Assembly: GCA_003217735.2 (NCBI GenBank)
Contig: CP031585.1
Span: 1,475,501 to 1,539,500, forward strand
DNA: 64,000 nt
DNA from: Marinibacterium anthonyi
GTDB taxonomy: Bacteria; Pseudomonadota; Alphaproteobacteria; Rhodobacterales; Rhodobacteraceae
Direction of reading: 5' to 3'
Of the stretch, positions 52,742 to 61,071 are shown piece by piece. Below the pieces are notes generated by a model that saw only the letters and a program-made list of their open reading frames with translations, did no database searches and was not told the origin of the DNA. Within the stretch, counting starts at the first letter, position 1. Every line of letters begins with the position of its first letter. Both the position numbers and the translations under genes were made by a program.

Positions 52742-53808
52742 TGCGCAAGACCACATTCATCCTGCCCGCCATCGTCGTCGTGATCGTGGTGTTCCTGTCG
52801 TCGATCTTCATCGTGGACGAACGCGAAAAGGCGCTTGTCCTGCAATTCGGCCGGGTCGTGAAGGTCAAGGAAGACCCCGGTCTGGCCTTCAAGATCCCGC
52901 TGATCCAGGAAGTCGCCCGCTATGACGGCCGGATCCTGTCGCTGGATGTCGATCCGCTGGAAATCACGCCGCTGGACGACCGCCGCCTGGTGGTCGATGC
53001 CTTTGCCCGTTACCGGATCGCCGATCTGAACCAGTTCCGCGAAGCCACCGGCGCCTCGGGCGACGTGGCGGTGCGCATGGCCTCGGCACGGCTGGATTCG
53101 ATCCTGCGCGCACAGACCCGCCAGGTGCTGGGTTCGGTGTCGTCCGACGACATCCTCAGCTCGGACCGGGCGGCGCTGATGGTGCGGATTCGCGACCGGG
53201 CCTATGACCAGGCGCAGGCGCTTGGGCTGGAAGTCATCGACGTGCGTCTCAAGCGCACCGACCTGCCCAGCCAGAACCTGGAAGCCACCTTCGAACGGAT
53301 GCGCGCGGAACGGGAACGCGAAGCCACCGACGAACGCGCCCGCGGCAACGAAGCCGCGCAAAGGGTGCGGGCGCAGGCCGACCGGACCGTGGTGGAACTG
53401 ACCTCGGAAGCCAGCCGCGAGGCCGAGATCATCCGAGGCGAGGCCGACGCCCAGCGGAACGCCGTCTTTGCCGAAGCCTTCGGCCAGGACGAGGAGTTCT
53501 TCGAATTCTACCGCTCTCTGACCGCCTATACCCGGGCGCTGCAGGGCAAGAATTCGACCATGGTCCTGTCGCCCGACAGCGAGTTCTTCAACTACATGCG
53601 CTCGCCCACGGGCGGGGCCACGCCCAACCCGTCGGCGCCGCGCCCCGAGGCGGACGTGAAGGCCGAGGAAGATGCCGAGCTGAAGGCGGCGCAGGACGCG
53701 CTCCAGCAGACCGAGCAGGCGACCGAGTCGCAGGAAGAGGATGACACCGGCACCGACAACGAGAAGGTGGATGAAATCGACGACGCCCAGGAGGGCGTGA
53801 GCGATTGA
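52741..53808 (+). CDS. hflC: HflC, modulator of FtsH protease
   Basis: A 355-residue partner of HflK. An N-terminal membrane helix (ILPAIVVVIVVFLSSIFIV) is followed by the SPFH/band-7 domain (DEREKALVLQFGRVVKVKED) and a long coiled coil (ERMRAEREREATDERARGNE). The C-terminal tail is unusually long and acidic (EEDAELKAAQDALQQTEQ, then DDTGTDNEKVDE), about 60 residues beyond the usual HflC end. It overlaps hflK and the DUF2065 gene. Together with degP this block handles envelope protein quality control. Confidence 0.95.
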   Translation: MRKTTFILPAIVVVIVVFLSSIFIVDEREKALVLQFGRVVKVKEDPGLAFKIPLIQEVARYDGRILSLDVDPLEITPLDDRRLVVDAFARYRIADLNQFREATGASGDVAVRMASARLDSILRAQTRQVLGSVSSDDILSSDRAALMVRIRDRAYDQAQALGLEVIDVRLKRTDLPSQNLEATFERMRAEREREATDERARGNEAAQRVRAQADRTVVELTSEASREAEIIRGEADAQRNAVFAEAFGQDEEFFEFYRSLTAYTRALQGKNSTMVLSPDSEFFNYMRSPTGGATPNPSAPRPEADVKAEEDAELKAAQDALQQTEQATESQEEDDTGTDNEKVDEIDDAQEGVSD

Positions 53809-54029
53809 TCGCAACAACCCTTCTCGCATTGGGATTGGTACTTGTAACGGAGGGGCTGGCCTGGTGGCTGGCCCCTTCGCTTGTGGAACGCATGCTTGAG
53901 ATGCTGCGCACCCTGCCGATGCCGGCGCGCCGGCAGGTCGGGCTTCTGGCGGTCGTGTCGGGGCTGATCCTGCTGTGGCTGGCCCACCAGTTCGGCGCGC
54001 AACTGCTTGGAGAAGGGGCAACGTTGTGA
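53805..54029 (+). CDS. DUF2065 small membrane protein
   Basis: A 74-residue membrane protein of the DUF2065 family, with two hydrophobic helices (ATTLLALGLVLVTEGLAWWL and VGLLAVVSGLILLWLAHQFG). The TTG start at 53805 overlaps the hflC stop by four bases (TTGA), the only in-frame start that avoids a long overlap. This family is typically found just after hflC and before degP-like genes in proteobacteria, as here. Its function is unknown; close association suggests a role with FtsH or the envelope proteases. Confidence 0.87.
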   Translation: MIATTLLALGLVLVTEGLAWWLAPSLVERMLEMLRTLPMPARRQVGLLAVVSGLILLWLAHQFGAQLLGEGATL

Positions 54030-54172
54030 CATAACTGTCACGTGCAAGTGAAGGTTTGCGCGCGGCCGTGGTCTTTCGGTCAGCGACACTTCGGGGATAC
54101 TTGGTCATGGACATGCAGCCGGACCGAGAGCAGCAGACCCGGTCCGTCTATTCACAAAGGAGACTTCAGAGG

Positions 54173-55648
54173 ATGCAGCAACCGACAGCCAATCTGTCAC
54201 GCTGGACCCCGACACGGGCGTTCAACACGCTTGGGCTCTGGGCCATCGCCCTGGCCCTGGTCGTGGCCCAGACGGTCGCGGCCCAGGCAAAACCCGAAAG
54301 CCTGGCCCCCCTGGCCGAAAAGATCAGCCCCGCGGTGGTGAACATCACCACCTCGACGGTGATCGAAGGCCGCACCGGCCCGCAAGGGATCGTGCCCGAA
54401 GGGTCGCCCTTCGAGGATTTCTTCCGCGAATTCCAGGACCGCAACAACAACAACGGCGAACAATCCCGCCCGCGCCGCTCGCAGGCGCTGGGATCGGGCT
54501 TCGTCATTTCCGAAGACGGCTATGTCGTCACCAACAACCACGTCATCGACGGCGCCGATCAGATCGAGATCGAATTCTTCGACGGCGAGACCCACGAAGC
54601 CAAGGTGGTCGGCACCGACCCGAACACCGACATCGCGCTTCTGAAGGTCGATGCGGACGAACCGCTGCCCTACGTCAAGTTCGGCGACAGCGATGCCGCC
54701 AAGGTCGGCGACTGGGTTCTGGCCATGGGCAACCCGCTGGGCCAGGGCTTCTCGCTTTCGGTCGGCATCGTCTCGGCCCGCAACCGGGCCCTGTCGGGCA
54801 GCTATGACGACTACATCCAGACCGACGCCGCCATCAACCGCGGCAACTCGGGCGGTCCGCTGTTCAACATGGACGGCGACGTGGTCGGCGTGAACACCGC
54901 GATCCTGTCGCCCAACGGCGGCTCGATCGGTATCGGGTTCTCGATGGCGTCCAACGTGGTGTCCAACGTCGTGCACCAGCTGCAGGAATACGGTGAAACC
55001 CGCCGCGGCTGGCTGGGTGTGCGCATCCAGGACGTCACCGACGAGATCGCCGAAGCCATGGGTCTGGAAACCGCGGCAGGTGCGCTGATCACCGACGTGC
55101 CGGACGGCCCGGCCAAGGACGCCGGTCTTCTGTCGGGTGACGTGATCACCGCCTTCGACGGCGTCGACGTCAAGGACACCCGTGCCCTGGTCCGCCAGGT
55201 CGGCAACACCGAAGTCGGCAAATCGGTCCGCGTCGTGGTGTTCCGCGATGGCACCTCCAAGACGATCCTGGTGACCCTGGGCCGCCGCGAGGAAGCCGAG
55301 AACGCCGTGCCCGCCGCCATGGAGCAGGCACAGCCAGAGGAAGCGACCCGCGAGATCCTGGGCCTGACGCTCAGCGCGCTGACGGATGACTTCCGGTCGG
55401 AACTGGGCATTCCCGAAGGCCAGACCGGCCTGGTGGTCACCGATGTCGACGAGACCTCGGAAGCCTACGAGAAAGGCCTGCGCGCCGGTGACCTGATCAC
55501 CGAGGCCGGCCAGCAAAAGGTCGATACCCTGGCCGCATTCGACGAACGCATCGCCGATGCCAAGGACGCCGGGCGCAAGTCGCTCCTGCTTCTGGTGCGC
55601 CGCGGTGGCGACCCCCGCTTCGTCGCGCTAAGCCTCGACGAAGGCTGA
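54173..55648 (+). CDS. degP: Periplasmic serine protease of the Do/DegP family
   Basis: A 491-residue HtrA-type protease. A signal peptide (residues about 16-39, FNTLGLWAIALALVVAQTVA) is followed by a trypsin-like domain with H123 (NNHVID), D153 (TDIALLKVD) and S226 (NRGNSGGPLF), then two PDZ domains (GWLGVRIQDVTDEIAEAMG and LGLTLSALTDDFRSELGI). It degrades or refolds damaged envelope proteins. ATG 54173 gives the normal signal peptide with AAGGAG 10 bases before; ATG 54107 is in frame but adds an unlikely hydrophilic lead. It follows hflKC-DUF2065 and ends in strong hairpins. Confidence 0.96.
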   Translation: MQQPTANLSRWTPTRAFNTLGLWAIALALVVAQTVAAQAKPESLAPLAEKISPAVVNITTSTVIEGRTGPQGIVPEGSPFEDFFREFQDRNNNNGEQSRPRRSQALGSGFVISEDGYVVTNNHVIDGADQIEIEFFDGETHEAKVVGTDPNTDIALLKVDADEPLPYVKFGDSDAAKVGDWVLAMGNPLGQGFSLSVGIVSARNRALSGSYDDYIQTDAAINRGNSGGPLFNMDGDVVGVNTAILSPNGGSIGIGFSMASNVVSNVVHQLQEYGETRRGWLGVRIQDVTDEIAEAMGLETAAGALITDVPDGPAKDAGLLSGDVITAFDGVDVKDTRALVRQVGNTEVGKSVRVVVFRDGTSKTILVTLGRREEAENAVPAAMEQAQPEEATREILGLTLSALTDDFRSELGIPEGQTGLVVTDVDETSEAYEKGLRAGDLITEAGQQKVDTLAAFDERIADAKDAGRKSLLLLVRRGGDPRFVALSLDEG

Positions 55649-55662
55649 TCGCCGAAGGATCG

Positions 55663-55747
55663 CGCGCGCCCCGGGTTCCGGCCCGGGGCGCGCGACATGC
55701 CACCAAAAAAGAGAGCCATGTGCCGCGAGGCGCATGGCTCTTTCAGT
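55663..55747 (+). terminator. Two strong hairpins after degP
   Basis: A perfect 13-bp stem, CGCGCGCCCCGGG/CCCGGGGCGCGCG (55663-55694), is followed by a second stem AGAGCCATGTGCC/GGCGCATGGCTCT (55712-55741). The second has one wobble pair, an A-run before it and TTTC after it, so it could terminate in both directions. Confidence 0.65.
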
Positions 55748-55983
55748 CTGGGGACAGGGAGGCAGTGAGTGCGACACGTGCCCGAAGATCGGGATCGGAC
55801 CCCGGAGACGTCGAACCGCGCGGGGGACAGCGCATTGCCGGCGGAAATAACATCGGCGTTGCAGGCGGTTCGGTCATCGACAGAATAGTCGCTCCGGGAT
55901 GGGCATGTGTCGCGGTGTAAATGAATTCGATAAACGTCCTTGGTGGTTGAAAGTGCCGGGGTGTTCTGGACTGTTCCGGCGTA

Positions 55984-56024
55984 TTCCGGGCGCCCGCCGG
56001 GAGGATCGCGGGCGTGACCCGGAA
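55984..56024. other. Stable hairpin in a 515-bp gene-free region
   Basis: TTCCGGG + CGCCCGC pairs with GCGGGCG + (TGA) + CCCGGAA: 14 bp with one 3-base bulge and a 10-base loop. The region 55742-56256 lies between the degP terminator and the convergent Crp/Fnr gene. It holds only short frames (for example 56100-56264, 54 aa) without family resemblance. A small RNA or a further terminator are possible; no promoter was identified. Confidence 0.38.
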
Positions 56025-56256
56025 CGAGTGGGTCAGAAGCCGTCCTGCCTGTAATCCGGGGTGGGCCCGGGGACTTTCGCTTCTGTCTTGGGGGTCGTCA
56101 TGTCGTTCATCCTGATTTTTTCAAACATCGTGTCCGATCTTGCAGGGACAGAATGCACCGGCGGCGGGGACCGGTCTGTGAACGACATCACACGTGGCGA
56201 AAAATTTGGGTGGGGAATTCCTTATCTTCTGCGATCAGAAGGCAATCCGAAGGCCA

Positions 56257-56928
56257 TCAGATGAATTCGGGTTCCGCGATCAGTTCCAGCGCCGGGCGGT
56301 CCAGCACCTGCAGACCGCCGCGCGTGGCTTCGATCACGCCGTCCTTCTTCCAGCTCGACAGGGTCTTTGACACCGCCTCGCGCGTGGCGCCGACGAATTC
56401 GGCCAGTTCCGACTGCGACAGCTTCAGCCGCACTTCGCGGATTTCGTCCGACCCGGCATTCTGCGTCAGGTACAGGATCTTGCGCGCCAGCCGCAGCGGC
56501 ACGGGCAGGAACACCTGTTCGTTCAGCTGCCGGTTCATGTAGCGCATCCGCTGGCCGGCCAGGTGGATCAGGTCGATGGCCAGGTCCGGGCTTTTGGATA
56601 TCTCCGACAGCACGTCGGAATGGCGCACCCGGCGCAGCAGCGACGGTTCCAGCGCCGTGGCCGTGGCGGTGCGCGGGCCGGGATCGAACAGCGTGATCTC
56701 GCCCAGCACGGCGCCCGGTCGCATGATGTCCAGCGACAGCTTGCGCCCGTCCTCGGAATAGACCGAGATTTCAAGCGCGCCTTCCTCCACGGCGAACAGG
56801 GCATCGCCAAGGTCGCCGGCCTCGAAGAGGATCTGGCCCTTGGCAAGCTTGTGATCTGTGGCAAGCCCTTCCAGCATGTCGGTCAGGGCCGCGGAAGCGG
56901 TCGAAAGGAATCCGTAAGCGGTTCGCAT
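56257..56928 (-). CDS. Crp/Fnr-family transcriptional regulator
   Basis: A 223-residue one-component regulator. The cyclic-nucleotide-type beta-barrel occupies residues 20-125 (KGQILFEAGDLGDALFAVEEG, then PGAVLGEITLFDPGPRTATA), the dimer helix follows and the C-terminal winged HTH is LSQSELAEFVGATREAVSKT. There is no cysteine in the chain, so it is not an FNR-type iron-sulfur sensor; the effector may be a nucleotide or nothing. It is a single gene, leftward, with no regulated neighbour evident. Confidence 0.9.
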   Translation of the reverse strand: MRTAYGFLSTASAALTDMLEGLATDHKLAKGQILFEAGDLGDALFAVEEGALEISVYSEDGRKLSLDIMRPGAVLGEITLFDPGPRTATATALEPSLLRRVRHSDVLSEISKSPDLAIDLIHLAGQRMRYMNRQLNEQVFLPVPLRLARKILYLTQNAGSDEIREVRLKLSQSELAEFVGATREAVSKTLSSWKKDGVIEATRGGLQVLDRPALELIAEPEFI

Positions 56929-56991
56929 GAAATACGTCTTAAACTCGTGTGTCCCGACGTAAGCTTACCATCGCGCGGCGGCAGGCACAGC

Positions 56992-57510
56992 CTATTCTTG
57001 GGGCATCACCTCGATAAGGCCGAAACCGCGCGCGGTTTCCAGCGCAAGTGTCTCGGATTCAAGCCCCTGCTGCCTCTGGTAGGTCAGAACGGCGGCGCGG
57101 GTGGGGCCATCCAGCTTTCCGGTGATCGGCCCGTCATACAGGCCCCGCACCTGCAGCGCCCGCTGGAGCGACGACACGAAGTCGGGCGTCAGCACATCGG
57201 GGCAGGGGATCTCGAACCAGGTTTCGGTGCGGTCCTGCACGATCTGCTGGCGCGTCTCGGTTCGGTACGACGCCGGCTGCAGCACGGTGCCGTCATCGGC
57301 CAGTTCGGCGGCATGGACCAGCACGTGCAGCGTGACCGTTTCGACGATGGCCGGGGTTGTGATCCTGTCCCAGCAGGTGCCCGGCGGCGCGCCGTGGGGC
57401 GCGATGCGGGTAAAGCTGAACGGGCCCTGCAGGTCCATTTCGCCGCCCGGGCCGCAGGCGGCCAGCATCCAGAGGCCCAGAAGGGCGGCGGTGGGTCGGA
57501 TCGGGATCAT
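56992..57510 (-). CDS. Lipoprotein with a peptidoglycan-binding domain
   Basis: A 172-residue lipoprotein. The signal ends in the lipobox LAAC with lipid-modified C19. A mature region with two more cysteines (GTCWDR, IPCPD) is followed by a C-terminal peptidoglycan-binding_1-type domain (SSLQRALQVRGLYDGPITGK, then TRAAVLTYQRQQGLESE). It is likely anchored in the outer membrane facing the cell wall. It lies between the Crp/Fnr gene and the OB-fold gene, all leftward but 63 and 96 bp apart, so it probably has its own promoter. The function is unknown. Confidence 0.8.
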   Translation of the reverse strand: MIPIRPTAALLGLWMLAACGPGGEMDLQGPFSFTRIAPHGAPPGTCWDRITTPAIVETVTLHVLVHAAELADDGTVLQPASYRTETRQQIVQDRTETWFEIPCPDVLTPDFVSSLQRALQVRGLYDGPITGKLDGPTRAAVLTYQRQQGLESETLALETARGFGLIEVMPQE

Positions 57511-57606
57511 GCTCGGGCCTTCGGGGGCGTTCGGGCGTTCAGACTAGCCGAAGTCCGGGCGGGTACAAGTCACGGGGCCAAGTCGCGGGGCCAAGCTCCG
57601 GAGACG

Positions 57607-57990
57607 TCAAGTCTGGTCCGGGCTGACCGGCAGGTCGCCCGATACCAGCAGGTCAAGCATGTGGGACATGTCCTCGATCTGTTCGGCCAGGATATGGGTC
57701 ACCGAATGGGCGCGCTGCAGCCGGCCCGTGACCCGCAGCAGCCGCCCGGCGATCACCGCGCGGCGGAATTGTTCGTAGATCTTGCGCCAGACGATGACAT
57801 TGACCACGCCGGTCTCGTCCTCGAGCGTGATGAATATCACGCCCTTGGCGGTCCCCGGCCGCTGCCGCAGGATGACAAGGCCCGCCACCGCGACCAACGC
57901 GCCTTCGGGCGGCAGGTCAAGCTGGCTGGCGGTCAGGCAGGACGGCGGGCGGGGCCACGGGGGGCCTTCGGGAACGGGCGTGATGAACAT
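57607..57990 (-). CDS. Orphan DnaE2-type OB-fold domain protein behind an SOS box
   Basis: A 127-residue protein matching the C-terminal OB-fold of DnaE2/ImuC error-prone polymerases: AVAGLVILRQRPGTAKGVIF, TLEDETGVVNVIVW, then AGRLLRVTGRLQRAH. The polymerase, PHP and finger domains are absent; upstream of ATG 57990 the frame is not DnaE2-like, so this is either a remnant or an independent small gene. A GTTC-N7-GTTC SOS box (58007-57993) ends 2 bp before the ATG, and no ribosome site is seen. An intact frame with an intact regulatory site argues it is kept. It is divergent from the ferredoxin gene at 58115. Confidence 0.74.
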   Translation of the reverse strand: MFITPVPEGPPWPRPPSCLTASQLDLPPEGALVAVAGLVILRQRPGTAKGVIFITLEDETGVVNVIVWRKIYEQFRRAVIAGRLLRVTGRLQRAHSVTHILAEQIEDMSHMLDLLVSGDLPVSPDQT

Positions 57991-57992
57991 AT

Positions 57993-58007
57993 GAACAAAA
58001 ATAGAAC
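57993..58007 (-). promoter_or_regulatory. SOS (LexA) box, alphaproteobacterial GTTC-N7-GTTC type
   Basis: On the minus strand GTTC-TATTTTT-GTTC fits the direct-repeat LexA operator of alphaproteobacteria exactly. A further GTTC follows after 4 bases. It lies just upstream of the DnaE2-domain gene start and about 108 bp from the ferredoxin start. LexA binding is inferred. Confidence 0.7.
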
Positions 58008-58093
58008 AAAGGCGCGCGCACGGCAAGTCCGCAGCGGCAGAGCGGACAATTGGGTCTGGCCCCGTCCGGCGCGCTTGTCTAGAGAAGATCTGA

Positions 58094-58438
<345 letters not shown>

Positions 58439-58446
58439 CACCCGCG

Positions 58447-59238
58447 GTGGCGCGGCGCCCTCCGCCCCGCACGTGGCCCCACTTGTGGCCCCGCACGTGG
58501 CCCCGCACGTGGCCCCGCACGTGGCGTCGTCAGGCTCGCCGCGCGCTGACAGGTCTGGGCCTGTGGCTGGCCGGCGCCTGTGGCGGCGGCGCGCAAGAGG
58601 TGGTGTCGGCCCGCTACGTGGATCCGGTGACCCGCTACGACCACGGCGTGCTGGGCGATGCGGTGGAATACGGCGCGCTGCGGATCGATGTCGCGGGGCA
58701 GGGGGCGGTGACCTTCCGCCTGCCGCAATCGCATGTGTTCGAGGATCTTTTCCCGCGCCTGGTCGACCTGGACCTGGACGGCCGCAATGACGCGGTCATG
58801 GTGGTCGAGACGGACATGGGCCTGGGCGCGGCACTGGCGCTTTACGGGCCCACCGGCAAGATCGCCGAGACTCCGCATATCGGCCGCACCCACCGCTGGC
58901 TGGCGCCCCTTGGCGCCGCGGACCTGGACGGCGACGGGCGGGTCGAGCTGGCCTATGTCGACCGTCCCCACCTGGCAAAGACCCTGCGGATCTGGCGCTA
59001 TGCCAATGGCATGCTGATGCCGGTTGCCGAGCGTTCCGGCCTGACCGTCCACCGCATCGGCGAAGACGTGATCTCCGGCGGCATCCGCGATTGCGGTGCG
59101 GGGCCCGAGGTCATCACCGCCGATGCCGATTGGCGCCGGATCATGGCCTCCCGTCTGACAGGGATCACCATAACCCCGCGTGACCTCGGCCCGATCACCG
59201 GACCCGGGTCGATCCGGTCGGCCCTGTCCTGCCAATAG
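58447..59238 (+). CDS. Secreted VCBS/FG-GAP-type protein with repeat-encoded N-terminus
   Basis: A 263-residue protein, starting at the GTG at 58447. A TWPR-repeat lead (residues about 8-27) from a 12-bp tandem repeat is followed by a signal-peptide-like segment (RRALTGLGLWLAGACGGGA). The body has FG-GAP/VCBS-type calcium-binding strands, DLDLDGRNDAV and DLDGDGRVELA, in a beta-propeller arrangement. No ribosome site stands before the GTG, so the true start is uncertain; translation may be coupled to the ferredoxin gene, whose stop is 8 bp upstream. The role is unknown, likely periplasmic or cell-surface. Confidence 0.7.
   Translation: MARRPPPRTWPHLWPRTWPRTWPRTWRRQARRALTGLGLWLAGACGGGAQEVVSARYVDPVTRYDHGVLGDAVEYGALRIDVAGQGAVTFRLPQSHVFEDLFPRLVDLDLDGRNDAVMVVETDMGLGAALALYGPTGKIAETPHIGRTHRWLAPLGAADLDGDGRVELAYVDRPHLAKTLRIWRYANGMLMPVAERSGLTVHRIGEDVISGGIRDCGAGPEVITADADWRRIMASRLTGITITPRDLGPITGPGSIRSALSCQ
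58469..58528. repeat. Five-unit 12-bp minisatellite at the VCBS gene start
   Basis: Units of GCACGTGGCCCC begin at 58469, 58481 (as ACTTGTGGCCCC), 58493, 58505 and 58517 (ending GTC). The exact 12-bp period keeps the reading frame and encodes the TWPR repeats. Copy number could change by slippage without disturbing the frame. Confidence 0.85.
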
Positions 59239-59354
59239 CCATTCCGGGCGCATCGTCTGTCCGGGGTCCGGTGGCTGGGGGGCCGGCTGGGGGATACGGG
59301 GGGCGGCAGGCCCCCCGAATTCCACTCGCCGCGACGCGCGCGGCGAAACCTCTC

Positions 59355-60617
59355 TTACAGCGCCCGCCAGCCGATATCGCGACGAAAGAACCCCTCGGGC
59401 CAGTCCACCGACTCGGCCAGCGCATAGGCCCGGTCGCGCGCCTCGGCCAGGGTCGCGCCCCGTCCGGTTGCGTTCAGCACCCGGCCCCCCGCGGCCAGGA
59501 CCTTGCCGTCCTCGCGCGTGGTCCCGGCGTGAAAGCACATCTGGAACGCCGTCTCGGGCAGCGCGTCCAGCCCGCCGATCTCGGTCCCCTTCACGTAGGC
59601 CCCGGGATACCCCTGGGCCGCCAGAACCACCGTCATCGCGTGATCGTCGGCCCAGTTCACCCGCGCCTCCGCCAGCCGCCCTTCGGCCGCCGCGTGCAGC
59701 AGGTCCAGCGCCTGCGCGCCCAGCCGCAGCATCAGCACCTGGCATTCCGGATCGCCGAAGCGCACGTTGTATTCCACCAGCCGGGGCTGACCGTCCTTGA
59801 TCATCAGCCCGACATACAGGACCCCCTGGTAGGGCGTGCCGCGCCTGGCCATTTCGGCCACGCAGGGCTTCACGATCTCTTCCAGCGTCTTCTGCGTGAT
59901 CTCGTCCGTCATGATCGGCGCCGGGGAATAGGCCCCCATGCCGCCGGTGTTCGGCCCCGTATCACCTTCGCCGACCCGCTTGTGGTCCTGCGCCGTCCCC
60001 ATGGGCAGCACGGTTTCGCCATCGCAGAGCACGAAGAACGACGCTTCCTCGCCCTCCATGAACTCCTCGATCACCACCTCGGCGCCCGCGCCGCCGAAGG
60101 CGCCGGCGAACATGTCGTCGATGGCGGCAATCGCCGTGTCTTCGTCCATCGCCACGATCACGCCCTTGCCCGCGGCCAGCCCGTCGGCCTTGACCACGAT
60201 CGGCGCGCCCTGGGCACGGATGTACGCCCGCGCGGGTTCGGCCTCGGTAAAGCTCGCGTAAGCCGCCGTCGGCGCGCCCGCGGCCGCACAGACCTCCTTG
60301 GTGAACCGCTTGGATGCCTCCAGCCGCGCCGCCGCCGCCGAAGGCCCGAAGACCAGCACACCTTCCTCGCGCAACCGGTCGGCGATACCGGCGGCCAGCG
60401 GCGCTTCGGGACCCACGATCACGAAGTCGATGGCGTGTTCATCGACGAACCCGGCCACCGCGCCTGCCTCTTCGATATCGAGGGCCGCGCAGGTGGCGAT
60501 CTGCGCGATCCCGGCATTGCCCGGCGCCACGATCAGCTTGTCGCACTTGGGGTTCTGCAAGGCCGCCCAGGCCAGAGCATGTTCGCGCCCGCCGCTGCCG
60601 AGGATGAGGATGTTCAT
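59355..60617 (-). CDS. purD: Phosphoribosylamine-glycine ligase
   Basis: A 420-residue GAR synthetase of purine synthesis. The N-terminal domain starts NILILGSGGREHALAW and the ATP-grasp core has VVKADGLAAGKGV, EEFMEGEEASFFVL and VEYNVRFGDPECQ. It joins glycine to phosphoribosylamine with ATP. ATG 60617 begins at the conserved strand; a long in-frame extension upstream to 60728 is not family-like. It is a single gene divergent from the small gene at 60727. No purine riboswitch is seen before it. Confidence 0.97.
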   Translation of the reverse strand: MNILILGSGGREHALAWAALQNPKCDKLIVAPGNAGIAQIATCAALDIEEAGAVAGFVDEHAIDFVIVGPEAPLAAGIADRLREEGVLVFGPSAAAARLEASKRFTKEVCAAAGAPTAAYASFTEAEPARAYIRAQGAPIVVKADGLAAGKGVIVAMDEDTAIAAIDDMFAGAFGGAGAEVVIEEFMEGEEASFFVLCDGETVLPMGTAQDHKRVGEGDTGPNTGGMGAYSPAPIMTDEITQKTLEEIVKPCVAEMARRGTPYQGVLYVGLMIKDGQPRLVEYNVRFGDPECQVLMLRLGAQALDLLHAAAEGRLAEARVNWADDHAMTVVLAAQGYPGAYVKGTEIGGLDALPETAFQMCFHAGTTREDGKVLAAGGRVLNATGRGATLAEARDRAYALAESVDWPEGFFRRDIGWRAL

Positions 60618-60726
60618 GGCCCGCCCTTTCATGGATACGCGCCGCTCATAGCCCAGCCTGCCCCGCGGGAACAAGCCGCCCCGGCCCGCGTTCCGCCCTT
60701 GGAGACACCAGCCAAGGATCCCCGGC

Positions 60727-60981
60727 ATGCCCCATCATCGCCTTCCCCCCGAACTGCCCCGCCTGAAATCCTACGCGGTGACCGCCCACGCCGGCCCCGG
60801 CGGCCACCATTTCCTGCATGCCACCGATTGCCGCGTGCTGCCGGCGGAAACCCTGGTCCAGCTTGGGGCCTTCCCCGACATCGCCCCGGCGATGGAGGCG
60901 GCGCACCGGCGCTACGGCGATGTCGAACCTTGCGGCCTCTGCGCCCGCACCGGGCGCGCTGCGGGGAAATCCGCCGCCTGA
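60727..60981 (+). CDS. Small Cys/His-rich protein, possible zinc ribbon
   Basis: An 84-residue protein of unknown function. His and Cys occur in GGHHFLHATDCRVLP and DVEPCGLCARTG, an H-x5-C...C-x2-C layout similar to Ada-type zinc-binding domains. No signal peptide or membrane segment is present. ATG 60727 lies in the divergent region with purD (109 bp), which should hold both promoters. The frame is short but the residue pattern supports a real gene. A nucleic-acid or metal-binding role is possible. Confidence 0.62.
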   Translation: MPHHRLPPELPRLKSYAVTAHAGPGGHHFLHATDCRVLPAETLVQLGAFPDIAPAMEAAHRRYGDVEPCGLCARTGRAAGKSAA

Positions 60982-61071
60982 CCGGCCGGGGCAGGCGGCG
61001 TCACCCGGGATCTTTGGAACATCCGCCCGCCGGGGTCGTTGACTCCCCGAACAGCGAAAGGAGAATTTCTC

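Noticed and set aside
55720-55920. 66-codon frame after degP
   Set aside because: It starts inside the terminator hairpin and has no recognisable protein features.
56061-56264. 67-codon frame upstream of the Crp/Fnr stop
   Set aside because: Short, no family resemblance, overlaps the convergent gene end; possible but unsupported.
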